From positions 1 through 31,619 of the forward strand of contig CALCHN010000057.1 in NCBI GenBank assembly GCA_937901255.1: 31,619 nt of DNA. Reading direction: 5' to 3'. The stretch's first letter is position 1. The number at the start of each line of letters is the position of its first letter. This document shows, in pieces, positions 8,010 to 17,533 of this stretch. A model generated the notes under the pieces. The model was not told where the DNA came from. It saw only the letters and a list, made by a program, of their open reading frames with translations, and did no database searches. Source of the DNA: an uncultured Flavobacteriales bacterium. Lineage in GTDB: Bacteria > Bacteroidota > Bacteroidia > Flavobacteriales_E > Vicingaceae. The position numbers and the translations under genes were made by a program.

Positions 8010-9902
8010 TCACAACTTCCCTTTTTTAATGCTTTCTACTACTTCCGGGTCGAGCAAGGTGCTAGTGTCGCCTAAATTGGAAGTGTCGCCTTCGGCAATT
8101 TTTCGTAAAATTCTACGCATAATTTTCCCAGAGCGGGTTTTCGGTAAGTCTTTTACTATCTGTATTTTATCGGGTTTAGCAATCGGACCAATTTCTTTGG
8201 TTACCAACTCCAACAGTTCTTTGCGGAGTTCGTTCTCATCTACTTCTTTCGCACAAATTACATAGGCATAAATACCTTGTCCTTTAATATCGTGCGGATA
8301 ACCTACCACAGCCGTTTCCACCACACATTCGTGGGTATCTAAGGCATCTTCTACTTCAGCAGTTCCCATACGATGTCCCGAAACATTAATCACATCATCT
8401 ACCCTGCCTGTAATTCTGTACATGCCATCTGCATCTCTGCGACAACCATCGCCTGTAAAATACTTGTTTTCGTAAGTAGAAAAATAGGTTTGTTTACATC
8501 TTTCATGGTCGTTGTAAATCGTTCTCAACATAGAAGGCCAAGGAAATTTAATACACAAATTACCTTCTGTTTCCGTTTCGGTCAGTTCATTACCATCCGC
8601 ATCCACAATACAAGGTTGAATTCCCGGTAAAGGATAAGTAGCGTAAGATGGTTTTAAGGGCGTTAAATTTCCTAAGGGAGAAATCATAATTCCACCTGTT
8701 TCGGTTTGCCACCACGTATCTACAATAGGACATTTTCCTTTACCAATATGCTCGTGATACCATTCCCACGCTTCATCGTTTATGGGTTCTCCTACGCTTC
8801 CCAATACTTTTAATGACGATAAATCGTGCTTGGTTACAAAAGATAAATCTTGAGCTTGCAATGCCCTAATAGCAGTTGGTGCAGTATAAAAAATGTTGAT
8901 TTTGTGTTTGGCAACAATCTCCCAAAACCTGCCTGCATCGGGCCAAGTAGGAACACCTTCAAACATTACTGTAGTTGCTCCTGCCAACAAAGGACCATAA
9001 ACAATGTACGAATGTCCGGTTATCCAGCCAATATCGGCTGTACACCAATAAATATCATCTTTTTCGTATTGAAAAACATTTTGAAACGAATATTGGGCAA
9101 AAACCATGTAACCACCTGTGGTATGTAAAATTCCTTTGGGTTTTCCGGTAGAACCCGAAGTGTAAAGAATAAACAAAGGGTCTTCGGCATCTATTACCTC
9201 AGCGGAGCAATCGGTAGTTACTTTTGCTATTTCATCGTGCCACCACTTATCAATGTTGTTATTAAAAGCAACTTCAGCTCCTGTTCTTTTCAATACAATA
9301 TTGGTTTTTACCGATGTACATTGTTGCAAAGCTTCATCCACCACCGCTTTTATAGGGATTATTTTAGACCCACGATAAGATTCATCCGAACAAATAACAA
9401 TATTACACTGAGCATCATTTATTCTATCGGCAAGGGCTTTGGCAGAAAACCCAGCAAATACTACCGAATGAATAGCTCCAATTCTAGCACAAGCCAAGGT
9501 AGCAATAGCCAACTCAGGAACCATAGGCATGTACAAACAAATTCTATCGCCTTTTTTAGCTCCATTGCATTTCAACACATTGGCAAAAGCACTCACTTCT
9601 TCGTATAATTCTTTATAAGTAAGTTGAATGACCTCTTCATTCGGGTTATTAGGTTCCCAAATAATAGCTGTTTTGTTGGGCTGTGTTGCCAAATGCCGAT
9701 CTAAACAATTTTCAGTAATGTTGAGTTTGCCATTTACAAACCATTTTACCGATGGCGTTTTAAATTCCCATTCTAGCGTTCTGTCCCATTTTTTTCGCCA
9801 CTGAAAAGTGGATGCAATTTCATCCCAAAAGGCTTCGGGATTTTCTATACTTTTTTGATATTGTTGTTGATATGCTTCGAAGGAGTTAATTTTTAATGAC
9901 AT
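8010..9902 (-). CDS. acsA: Acetyl-CoA synthetase (acetate-CoA ligase)
   Basis: Converts acetate, ATP and CoA to acetyl-CoA, AMP and pyrophosphate, linking acetate uptake to the TCA cycle. The 630 residues include the N-terminal Acs segment, the adenylate-forming motif YTSGSTGKPKG at 247-257, WWQTETGG in the acyl-binding pocket, YFTGDGCRRDADG and the hinge GRVDDVINVSGHR. Lys593 in PKTRSGK is the catalytic lysine that is acetylated in well-studied Acs enzymes. Length is slightly short but complete. It diverges from sucA across 172 bases. That gap holds GTCTAA/TTAGAC half-sites (9928-9941) that could be an operator. Confidence 0.96.
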   Translation of the reverse strand: MSLKINSFEAYQQQYQKSIENPEAFWDEIASTFQWRKKWDRTLEWEFKTPSVKWFVNGKLNITENCLDRHLATQPNKTAIIWEPNNPNEEVIQLTYKELYEEVSAFANVLKCNGAKKGDRICLYMPMVPELAIATLACARIGAIHSVVFAGFSAKALADRINDAQCNIVICSDESYRGSKIIPIKAVVDEALQQCTSVKTNIVLKRTGAEVAFNNNIDKWWHDEIAKVTTDCSAEVIDAEDPLFILYTSGSTGKPKGILHTTGGYMVFAQYSFQNVFQYEKDDIYWCTADIGWITGHSYIVYGPLLAGATTVMFEGVPTWPDAGRFWEIVAKHKINIFYTAPTAIRALQAQDLSFVTKHDLSSLKVLGSVGEPINDEAWEWYHEHIGKGKCPIVDTWWQTETGGIMISPLGNLTPLKPSYATYPLPGIQPCIVDADGNELTETETEGNLCIKFPWPSMLRTIYNDHERCKQTYFSTYENKYFTGDGCRRDADGMYRITGRVDDVINVSGHRMGTAEVEDALDTHECVVETAVVGYPHDIKGQGIYAYVICAKEVDENELRKELLELVTKEIGPIAKPDKIQIVKDLPKTRSGKIMRRILRKIAEGDTSNLGDTSTLLDPEVVESIKKGKL

Positions 9903-10018
9903 AGGTAATGTTTTAGTAAGTTTTGATGTCTAAAATTAGACAAAAAAGAGGAAACCACATTTTTAAAATCCTACTTTTTTAGAACATTTAACAACACTAA
10001 TTTTTCTGACTTCTAAGC

Positions 10019-10048
10019 TTTGTTAAACAGATATTTTATTTACTTTTG
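10019..10048 (+). promoter_or_regulatory. Bacteroidota-type promoter of sucA
   Basis: TTTG at 10019-10022, an 18-base spacer, then TACTTTTG at 10041-10048 match the -33 and -7 elements of the phylum. The start codon lies 26 bases further on, with an AAAGG close before it. This is one of the three best promoters in the window. Confidence 0.7.
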
Positions 10049-10074
10049 TCTATTCAAAAATTCAACACAAAGGT

Positions 10075-12786
10075 ATGGACAAACATTCCTATTTAAGCAA
10101 TGCAGATGGAGCTGTAATTGAAGATTATTACCAGCGATACATCAACGACCCTGAAAGCGTTTCGGAAGGATGGAGAAAATTTTTTGAAGGATTCGAATTT
10201 GCTCGTAAAAACTACGACACCGATGTTCCCGAAAATTTCAACAAAGAATTTAAAGTCATTAACTTAATAGATGGTTACCGAACAAGAGGTCATTTATTTA
10301 CTAAAACCAATCCTGTAAGAGCCAGAAGAACCTACCGACCTACATTAGACATTGAAAACTATGGGTTGGAAAAAGCTGACTTGGAAACTGTTTTTCAAGC
10401 CGGAAATGAAATTGGTATTGGTCCAGCCAAATTAAAAGACATTATTGACCATTTAGAGCAAACCTATTGCGACTCTATTGGTATTGAATACATGTACATT
10501 AGAAAACCAGAAGAAGTTGCTTGGATTAGAGAAAAATTAGAGCTGAAAAACAGACCTAAATTTTCTGAAAAAGAAAAAAAACATATTTTACATAAACTTA
10601 ATCAGGCAGTAGTTTTTGAGAGATTCTTACACACCAAGTTTGTTGGTCAGAAACGTTTCTCATTAGAAGGAAATGAAGCCCTAATTCCAGCATTAGATGC
10701 TGTGGTTGAAAAAGGTGCTGATATTGGCATTAAAGAGTTTATTATCGGAATGGCTCACAGAGGTAGGTTAAATGTATTGGCAAACATCTTTAATAAAACT
10801 TACGAGAAAATTTTTAGTGAATTTGAAGGCAAAGAATATGAAGACAACCTTTTTGATGGGGATGTAAAATACCATTTAGGTTATTCTTGCGATGTAAAAA
10901 CCGATAGCGGACATGATGTTCACATGACATTAGCTCCCAATCCTTCTCACTTAGAAACTGTTGGACCAGTTGTAGAAGGAATTACTCGCTCTAAATTAGA
11001 TACTTACCTTAAAGACGAAAAGAAAATTGTCCCCATCATTATTCATGGTGATGCCGCTATTGCTGGACAAGGAGTAGTTTATGAAGTAGTACAAATGGCT
11101 CAATTGGATGGCTACAGAGTTGGAGGAACATTACACATTGTGGTAAATAACCAAATTGGTTTTACTACCAACTATACTGACGGACGTTCTAGTACGTATT
11201 GTACTGATGTTGCTAAAGTTACTTTATCTCCTGTACTTCATGTAAATGGTGATGATGTAGAAGCAGTAATTCAGGCGGTACAGTTTGCTATTGAATACCG
11301 TCAGACTTTCCATAAAGATGTGTTTATTGATATTTTAGGATATAGAAAATACGGACATAATGAAGGTGATGAACCTAAGTTTACGCAACCTTTATTGTAC
11401 AAAGCCATTGGAAAACACAAAAACCCAAGAGATCTTTATTTAGATAAATTGATTGGCGAAGGTGTTGTAAGTAAAGACAAAGCTGCTGAAGAAGAAAAAA
11501 CCTTTAATCAACAGTTACAAGAAAGATTAGATGATGCGAAACAAATTGAAAGAGCTACGGTTTCTCACTTCTTAAACAGAACCTGGAAAGGAATTGGAAT
11601 TAGCGATGAAAAATCTTTCTTAACGTCTCCTGATACTTCTTACGATAAAAAGAAATTAGTAGAATTAGCCGATAAAATAAATACACTGCCTAAAGATAAA
11701 AAATTCATTAGCAAACTTGCCCGACTTTTTGAAGCAAGAAAGCAAATGATGAAAGATGATAAGTTAGATTGGGCTATGGGCGAATTATTAGCTTACGCTA
11801 CCTTGTTGGCAGATAAACACCCTGTTCGTTTTTCAGGTCAGGATGTGGAAAGAGGAACTTTCTCTCACCGACATGCAGTTGTTAAAGTAGAAGATTCGGA
11901 AGAAGAATACACTCCGCTAAACAATATTGCTAAAGACCAAGCTCCTTTATATATTTACAACTCTTTACTTTCTGAATATGGTGTATTGGGTTTTGAATAC
12001 GGATACGCCATGGCTAGTCCGAATGCACTAACTATTTGGGAAGCACAATTTGGAGACTTCAACAATGGGGCTCAAATTATTATCGACCAATTTTTAAGTG
12101 CTGCCGAAGAAAAATGGAAAACTCAAAATGGTTTGGTAATGTTGTTACCTCATGGTTACGAAGGACAAGGAGCAGAGCACTCTAGCGGTAGAATGGAAAG
12201 ATTTTTACAGCTTTGTGCCGAAGATAATATGCAAATTGCCAATTGTTCTACACCAGCAAGTTTCTTCCATATTTTAAGAAGACAACTAAAATGGAATTTC
12301 AGAAAACCATTGGTAGTATTTACTCCAAAAAGTTTATTGAGACATCCAAAATGTGTTTCTACGATAGATGAATTAGCCAAAGGAAAATTCCAAGAAGTAA
12401 TTGATGATGCCGCAGCAAAAGCTAAAGATGTAGATACTTTGGTATTCTGCACAGGTAAATTTTACTACGATTTATTGGCTAAAAAAGAAGAAATTGATGC
12501 TGAAAACATTGCTTTGGTAAGATTAGAGCAATTGTACCCGCTTCCATTCAACCAAATTGAAGAAATAGTGAAGAAATACAGTAAAGCTAAAAAAATCATT
12601 TGGGCACAAGAAGAACCTGAAAATATGGGAGCATGGAGTCATTTAATGAGACACCTTTCTCACTTAAATTTAGAAGTAATTTCTTTAACAGAAAGTGGAG
12701 CTCCGGCAACAGGTTCATCAAAAGCACACGTTGTAAGACATACCGCAATTATTGATAAATTATTTGAAAACGCATTAGTTAGTTAA
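10075..12786 (+). CDS. sucA: 2-oxoglutarate dehydrogenase E1 component
   Basis: Thiamine-diphosphate-dependent decarboxylase of the TCA-cycle 2-oxoglutarate dehydrogenase complex. The 903 residues include the short N-terminal E2-binding helix (YLSNADGAVIEDYYQRY), the active-site segment GMAHRGRLNVL, the ThDP/Mg region IHGDAAIAGQGVVYE through NNQIGFTTN, GYRKYGHNEGDEP, and the transketolase C-terminal domain with LPHGYEGQGAEHSS and a late EEPENMGAW. Length is typical for Bacteroidota SucA. It is followed 58 bases later by sucB, so the two form an operon. E3 (lipoamide dehydrogenase) is not in the window. Confidence 0.97.
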   Translation: MDKHSYLSNADGAVIEDYYQRYINDPESVSEGWRKFFEGFEFARKNYDTDVPENFNKEFKVINLIDGYRTRGHLFTKTNPVRARRTYRPTLDIENYGLEKADLETVFQAGNEIGIGPAKLKDIIDHLEQTYCDSIGIEYMYIRKPEEVAWIREKLELKNRPKFSEKEKKHILHKLNQAVVFERFLHTKFVGQKRFSLEGNEALIPALDAVVEKGADIGIKEFIIGMAHRGRLNVLANIFNKTYEKIFSEFEGKEYEDNLFDGDVKYHLGYSCDVKTDSGHDVHMTLAPNPSHLETVGPVVEGITRSKLDTYLKDEKKIVPIIIHGDAAIAGQGVVYEVVQMAQLDGYRVGGTLHIVVNNQIGFTTNYTDGRSSTYCTDVAKVTLSPVLHVNGDDVEAVIQAVQFAIEYRQTFHKDVFIDILGYRKYGHNEGDEPKFTQPLLYKAIGKHKNPRDLYLDKLIGEGVVSKDKAAEEEKTFNQQLQERLDDAKQIERATVSHFLNRTWKGIGISDEKSFLTSPDTSYDKKKLVELADKINTLPKDKKFISKLARLFEARKQMMKDDKLDWAMGELLAYATLLADKHPVRFSGQDVERGTFSHRHAVVKVEDSEEEYTPLNNIAKDQAPLYIYNSLLSEYGVLGFEYGYAMASPNALTIWEAQFGDFNNGAQIIIDQFLSAAEEKWKTQNGLVMLLPHGYEGQGAEHSSGRMERFLQLCAEDNMQIANCSTPASFFHILRRQLKWNFRKPLVVFTPKSLLRHPKCVSTIDELAKGKFQEVIDDAAAKAKDVDTLVFCTGKFYYDLLAKKEEIDAENIALVRLEQLYPLPFNQIEEIVKKYSKAKKIIWAQEEPENMGAWSHLMRHLSHLNLEVISLTESGAPATGSSKAHVVRHTAIIDKLFENALVS

Positions 12787-12789
12787 AAA

Positions 12790-12817
12790 GTTAGAAGACG
12801 GAAGCACGAAGACAGAA
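12790..12817. repeat. Heptamer-periodic sequence between sucA and sucB
   Basis: Four consecutive 7-mers of consensus GACGGAA, each ending in GAA. The 16 bases at 12789-12804 occur in reverse complement at 17467-17482. Confidence 0.6.
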
Positions 12818-12844
12818 GTTTTAAAACATTAAACCTATAAAAAT

Positions 12845-14101
12845 ATGGCTTTAGAAATGAAAGTTCCCTCACCGGGAGAATCTATAACAGAAGTTGAAAT
12901 AGCACAATGGTTAGTAGAGGATGGCGATTATGTTGAAAAAGACCAAGCAATTGCTGAGGTTGATTCAGACAAAGCAACGTTGGAATTACCTGCCGAAGAA
13001 GCGGGAATTATTACGCTAAAAGCTGAAGAAGGCGATGTAGTTAAAGTTGGTGCTGTTGTTTGTTTAATAGATACTGATGCCAAAAAACCCGAAGGATTTG
13101 AATCTAAAGCTGCTTCTGAAGAAAAAGTAGAGGAAAAAGCCGAAGTTGCAGCAGCTCCTAAAAAAGAAGAAGCAACTGCTCCTAACCCTGCTCCTGCTAC
13201 AAAAACAGACGTTAAAGCAACTCCTTTAGCCAAAGAAATGATTAGTGCTAACAACATCAACACTAAAAAAATTGTTGGTAGCGGAAGTAATGGAAAAATT
13301 ACCAAAAGCGATATACAAGCTTATTTAACTAGTGGAATTGACTCGTCTGCCATTGCAGGTTGGGGAGGTTCTCGCGAGCAAGACAAACAAAAAATGTCTA
13401 TGCTAAGAAGAAAAGTTGCTCAACGTTTGGTTAGCGTTAAAAACGAAACGGCTATGTTAACCACTTTCAACGAAGTGGATATGAAGCCTATCATGGATTT
13501 AAGAAATCAATTTAAAGATAAATTTAAAGAAACGCATGGTGTAAGCTTAGGCTTTATGTCATTTTTTACCAAAGCGGTTACTGAAGCACTTCGTCAGTTC
13601 CCTACTGTAAACGGAATGATAGATGGAGATTACATCATCACTTACGATTACGCTGATATAGGTATTGCTGTTAGCTCTCCAAAAGGATTGATGGTTCCTG
13701 TGGTTAGAAATGCTGAAAGAATGACGTTGGCTGAAATTGAATCCGAAATAAAACGATTGGCAGTAAAAGCTCGTGATGGAAAAATTGATATCGCTGATAT
13801 GGAAGGAGGAACGTTTACCATTACTAATGGTGGTGTTTTTGGTTCTATGATGAGTACGCCAATTATTAATCCTCCGCAAAGTGCTATTTTAGGAATGCAT
13901 AATATTGTTGACAGACCGGTAGCTATAGATGGAAAAGTAGAAATAAGACCTATGATGTATGTTGCCTTGAGCTACGACCACCGAATTATTGACGGTAGAG
14001 AATCTGTAGGATTCTTAAAAGCAATAAAAGAAATGCTTGAAAACCCAAGCAGCATCATCTTTGGAGGTAAAAACCCAGATGAAGTATTACTTAATTTATG
14101 A
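12845..14101 (+). CDS. sucB: 2-oxoglutarate dehydrogenase E2, dihydrolipoyl succinyltransferase
   Basis: Core of the 2-oxoglutarate dehydrogenase complex; transfers the succinyl group to CoA. One lipoyl domain spans residues 1-75 with the lipoylated Lys43 in VDSDKAT. An alanine-, proline- and glutamate-rich linker leads to a peripheral-subunit-binding domain (about 122-165, with TPLAKEM and GSNGKITKSDI). The catalytic domain follows, with His379 and Asp383 in SYDHRIIDGRES. 418 residues with the usual end PDEVLLNL. Its stop codon overlaps the start of the MscS gene by four bases. Confidence 0.97.
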   Translation: MALEMKVPSPGESITEVEIAQWLVEDGDYVEKDQAIAEVDSDKATLELPAEEAGIITLKAEEGDVVKVGAVVCLIDTDAKKPEGFESKAASEEKVEEKAEVAAAPKKEEATAPNPAPATKTDVKATPLAKEMISANNINTKKIVGSGSNGKITKSDIQAYLTSGIDSSAIAGWGGSREQDKQKMSMLRRKVAQRLVSVKNETAMLTTFNEVDMKPIMDLRNQFKDKFKETHGVSLGFMSFFTKAVTEALRQFPTVNGMIDGDYIITYDYADIGIAVSSPKGLMVPVVRNAERMTLAEIESEIKRLAVKARDGKIDIADMEGGTFTITNGGVFGSMMSTPIINPPQSAILGMHNIVDRPVAIDGKVEIRPMMYVALSYDHRIIDGRESVGFLKAIKEMLENPSSIIFGGKNPDEVLLNL

Positions 14102-14985
14102 TTAGTGAATTCTTTACAAAAAGCTGGAATGGAATTTTAACTTCCAACACAATAAAACACTTACTTTTTATTGTAATAACACTTGCTGTTGCATCTGTTT
14201 TGCTAATTGTTTTAAGAAAAATAGCTACTAAAATCATAAATAGTAATGCTGATAAACTTAAGGTTGATCCTACTAACTTTTCTTTCCTAAAAAACTCCCT
14301 GAGTTTTATTATTTACTTTATTGCCTTAATTGTAATTTTTAGACATATTCCATCCTTGCGTTCTTTTGGTTCAGCTTTATTTGCTGGAGCAGGAATTTTA
14401 GCCGCCATTATTGGTTTTGCTTCTCAAAAAGCTTTTTCTAACATCATTACAGGAATTTTTATTCTGATTTTTAAACCCTACAGAGTGGGTGATGTAATAG
14501 AAATTAGTAACGGTAGAATTGGAACAGTAGAAGAGATTACTTTGCGACATACCGTTATAAAGGATTTTAAAAACGAGCGAATTATTGTTCCGAATACCGT
14601 AATTAGCGATGATATTATCATTAATAGTTCTATTACCGATTCTAAAATTCAATGTAGAGTGGAGATACGTATAAGCTACGATTCCGATATAGATTTAGCA
14701 ATGGAAATTATGCGAAGTGAGTGTGAAAAACATCCTTTATTGATTGATAATAGAACACATGAAGACCTTGCTAATGAAGTCCCACTTGTTAGGGTTGCTG
14801 TAATTGCTTTGGCAGATTTTTCAGTAAATTTAAGAGCCAATGCATGGACAGAAAGTTTTGCTGATGCTTTTCAAATGCGCACAGACTTACTAAAAAGCAT
14901 TAAAGAACGCTTCGACCGTGAAGGTGTAGAAATTCCTTTTCCTTACAGAACTATTGTTTACAAAAAGGATATGGAGAAAAAATAA
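14098..14985 (+). CDS. mscS: Small-conductance mechanosensitive channel, MscS family
   Basis: Inner-membrane channel that opens under turgor to release solutes. 295 residues: hydrophobic helices near 20-42 and 62-82, then the pore helix GAGILAAIIGFASQKAFSNIITG near 97-120. The MscS beta domain follows (YRVGDVIEISNGRIGTVEEI, then a VPNTVI segment), and the C-terminal alpha/beta domain ends at FDREGVEIPFPYRTIVY. All key family regions are intact, unlike the second copy at 17534-18374. The ATG lies inside the sucB stop (ATGA), so its translation is probably coupled to the dehydrogenase operon. Confidence 0.92.
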   Translation: MISEFFTKSWNGILTSNTIKHLLFIVITLAVASVLLIVLRKIATKIINSNADKLKVDPTNFSFLKNSLSFIIYFIALIVIFRHIPSLRSFGSALFAGAGILAAIIGFASQKAFSNIITGIFILIFKPYRVGDVIEISNGRIGTVEEITLRHTVIKDFKNERIIVPNTVISDDIIINSSITDSKIQCRVEIRISYDSDIDLAMEIMRSECEKHPLLIDNRTHEDLANEVPLVRVAVIALADFSVNLRANAWTESFADAFQMRTDLLKSIKERFDREGVEIPFPYRTIVYKKDMEKK

Positions 14986-15009
14986 TTTCTTAGCCATTTT
15001 AAAGTTGAA

Positions 15010-15029
15010 ATAACGTATTTTTGCGTTAT
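15010..15029 (+). promoter_or_regulatory. -7 box of the antiporter gene flanked by inverted repeats
   Basis: TATTTTTG (15016-15023) matches TAnnTTTG and is flanked immediately by ATAACG on the left and CGTTAT on the right. The arms are complementary, so a repressor could occupy the promoter. The start codon is 22 bases downstream of the box. Confidence 0.45.
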
Positions 15030-15045
15030 AATCCGCCTCTAACTT

Positions 15046-16539
15046 ATGAGTGTAACCATAGAAAACATACTTTTAATTGGCTCTTTGCTGCTTTTTATAA
15101 GTATTATTGTGGGTAAAACATCTTATAAATTTGGTGTTCCAACATTATTACTTTTCTTGGCTATTGGAATGTTGGCAGGTTCTGACGGTATTGGCGGCAT
15201 TAATTTTGACAACCCAAAAATCGCACAATTTATTGGCATTGTCTCCCTCAATTTTATTTTATTTTCCGGGGGATTAGACACCAACTGGAACAGTGTAAAA
15301 CCTATTCTCAGAGAAGGAATTGCGTTATCTACAGCCGGTGTTTTACTTACCGCCTTATCGTTGGGTACGTTTGTATGGTTTTTAACGGACTTTACTATTT
15401 ACGAAAGTATGTTGTTAGGCTCTATTGTGTCTTCAACCGATGCTGCAGCGGTTTTTTCCATTTTGCGTTCTAAAAGTTTGGCTTTAAAAACTAATTTACG
15501 GCCAACCTTAGAGCTAGAAAGCGGTAGTAACGACCCCATGGCTTATGTACTTACTATCGCTTTTTTAACGTTGGTGGTAAATCAAGATCAAGAGTTGGTA
15601 TCCATCATTCCTATGTTTTTGCAACAAATGATTTTGGGTGGAATTGCAGGTTTTGGCTTTGGAAAAATCAGCAAATTTGTTATCAATAAAATTAAACTTG
15701 ATTTTGAAGGGCTTTACCCTGTTTTAGTTATTGCTTTAATGTTTATCACATTTGCTACAACCGATTTCTTTGGAGGAAATGGTTTCTTAGCCATTTATAT
15801 TTGTGCGGTGTATTTAGGTAATCAGGATTTAATCCACAAAAAAACCATCCTTAAAATGTATGATGGATTGGCTTGGTTGATGCAGATTACTCTCTTCTTA
15901 ACGCTAGGTTTATTGGTAAATCCATCAGAGGTAATTCCCTATATAGGTATTGGTTTATTAATTTCATTGTTCCTAATTTTTGTAGCTCGACCTGTTGGTG
16001 TTTTCTTGAGTTTAATTTTTTTCAAAATGAAATTAAGAAGACGATTTTACATTTCATGGGTAGGTTTGCGTGGTGCTGTTCCTATTGTATTTGCTACTTA
16101 TCCATTACTAGCAGGTATAGAAAAAGCCAATATGATATTTAATATTGTATTTTTTATCTCTGTAACCTCTGTGCTTTTTCAAGGCACTACCTTATCGCTG
16201 GTAGCAAAATGGTTAAACGTAGCCTTACCGGAAAAAGTAAAACCCATTTCTGAAATAGATAAACTTGTTTTAGATCTTCCTAAATCTTCCTTACAAGAGT
16301 TTGAGGTATTACCAGATTTTTACGCTGTAAACAAAAGAATTGTAGATTTGAATTTTCCTAAATCTGCATTTATTGTAATGATAAAACGAGATAGTGAATT
16401 TATACGACCTGGCGGCTCAACAATTATTGAAGCTAAAGACAATTTAATGGTGTTGGCAGATAATGAAGAAGACTTTGAAAAAGTAGAAAAGTGCTTGTAT
16501 AATCCTTTTACTACATCAAGTAATACTAATACAGCGTAA
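15046..16539 (+). CDS. K+/H+ or Na+/H+ antiporter, CPA1 family, NhaP2-like
   Basis: 497 residues with about twelve to thirteen membrane helices over the first 390 and a cytoplasmic C-terminal domain. Family motifs are FGVPTLLLFLAIGMLAGSDG, the ion-site region GSIVSSTDAAAVFSILRS, ELESGSNDPMAYVL, and WVGLRGAVPIVFATYPL near helix 11. Residues about 417-487 form an RCK_C (TrkA_C) domain that senses a ligand in NhaP2 proteins. It exchanges monovalent cations for protons; K+ is most likely by similarity to NhaP2. The 3' end overlaps convergent panC by 14 bases. Confidence 0.92.
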   Translation: MSVTIENILLIGSLLLFISIIVGKTSYKFGVPTLLLFLAIGMLAGSDGIGGINFDNPKIAQFIGIVSLNFILFSGGLDTNWNSVKPILREGIALSTAGVLLTALSLGTFVWFLTDFTIYESMLLGSIVSSTDAAAVFSILRSKSLALKTNLRPTLELESGSNDPMAYVLTIAFLTLVVNQDQELVSIIPMFLQQMILGGIAGFGFGKISKFVINKIKLDFEGLYPVLVIALMFITFATTDFFGGNGFLAIYICAVYLGNQDLIHKKTILKMYDGLAWLMQITLFLTLGLLVNPSEVIPYIGIGLLISLFLIFVARPVGVFLSLIFFKMKLRRRFYISWVGLRGAVPIVFATYPLLAGIEKANMIFNIVFFISVTSVLFQGTTLSLVAKWLNVALPEKVKPISEIDKLVLDLPKSSLQEFEVLPDFYAVNKRIVDLNFPKSAFIVMIKRDSEFIRPGGSTIIEAKDNLMVLADNEEDFEKVEKCLYNPFTTSSNTNTA

Positions 16540-17374
16540 CATTATCTATTAACCTTACATTGCCTACAAAAACAGCAACAAAAGCAACACAATAAGTTGT
16601 TTCCTCCCAATTTTCTATTGAAGTAAGTGTATTTCCATCAGCAATTTCAAGATATTCTAATTGTAATGCTGGTATGTTTTTAATAACATTAGTAAAATTG
16701 TTTTTAACCTCCTCTACCGTAAGCGTTTTAGCTTGTTGCTTGATTGTTTGTAAGAGCTTGTAAATATTAGCTGCTTGTTCTTTTTGTTCAGAGGTTAATC
16801 GTTCATTACGAGAGCTCATTGCTAATCCGTTGGCTTCTCTAACAATAGGACAACCAATAATTTGAACTGGCAACTTCAATTGTTTTACTAAATTCCGAAC
16901 GACAGCCAATTGCTGAAAATCTTTTTCTCCAAAATAAGCCTTGGTTGGTTGTACAATATCAAAAAAACGCTCTAATACCATTCCTACACCATCAAAATGC
17001 CCCGGACGATGTTGTGCTTCCATTACTAACGACAAATTGCCAAAATCGTAGCTTTTTTTTATTTTGTTGGGATAAATCTCTGTAACATCAGGTAAAAAAA
17101 TAACTAGCTTAGCATCATCAGCAAAAGCATTTTGTATAAGAGCTAAATCTTTATCTGTATGTCTTGGGTATTTTTCTAAATCTTCTTTATTATTAAATTG
17201 CGTAGGGTTAACAAATATGCTGCAAACCATTAAGTCGTTTTCTTCAATAGCTTTTTCCATTAACGATAAATGTCCTTGGTGTAATGCTCCCATAGTTGGA
17301 ACAAACCCAATGGTTTTATTTATACAAGAAAAAAGAAATTGTTGAAGCTCAACAACCGTTTTGAAGATAAGCAT
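16526..17374 (-). CDS. panC: Pantothenate synthetase
   Basis: Condenses pantoate and beta-alanine with ATP in the last step of vitamin B5 synthesis. 282 residues. The nucleotide-binding segment VPTMGALHQGH carries His32 and His35, followed by CSIFVNPTQFN, ALIQ..., KAYFGEKDFQQL and the KMSKS-like SSRNERL. Length is normal. No other pantothenate gene is nearby. The gene reads toward the antiporter gene and overlaps it tail to tail. Confidence 0.95.
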   Translation of the reverse strand: MLIFKTVVELQQFLFSCINKTIGFVPTMGALHQGHLSLMEKAIEENDLMVCSIFVNPTQFNNKEDLEKYPRHTDKDLALIQNAFADDAKLVIFLPDVTEIYPNKIKKSYDFGNLSLVMEAQHRPGHFDGVGMVLERFFDIVQPTKAYFGEKDFQQLAVVRNLVKQLKLPVQIIGCPIVREANGLAMSSRNERLTSEQKEQAANIYKLLQTIKQQAKTLTVEEVKNNFTNVIKNIPALQLEYLEIADGNTLTSIENWEETTYCVAFVAVFVGNVRLIDNVTLY

Positions 17375-17453
17375 AAAAAGCTATTTAATAAAAAGTGTGC
17401 AAAATAACGTAATTTTTATCACTCTGTTAAGCTTTATGTTCCGAGTTTGGTTC

Positions 17454-17509
17454 TTCTGACTTCAGTCTTCCGTCTTCTAACTATCAATTTCTATTCTCTA
17501 ATTTCTAAA
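17454..17509. repeat. Heptamer-periodic intergenic sequence upstream of panC
   Basis: Eight successive 7-mers, most starting TTC or a close variant (TTCTGAC, TTCAGTC, TTCCGTC, TTCTAAC and so on), fill much of the gap between panC and the MscS pseudogene. Its first part is the reverse complement of the sucA-sucB gap repeat. Confidence 0.6.
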
Positions 17510-17533
17510 TACTTTAGGCACTTATAAGTACTC

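Noticed and set aside
9237..9608. Plus-strand open frame of 123 codons opposite acsA
   Set aside because: Antisense shadow of a clearly conserved gene, with unlikely composition.
12928..13305. Minus-strand open frame of 125 codons opposite sucB
   Set aside because: Antisense of the Ala/Glu/Pro-rich linker region; low complexity keeps the opposite frame open.
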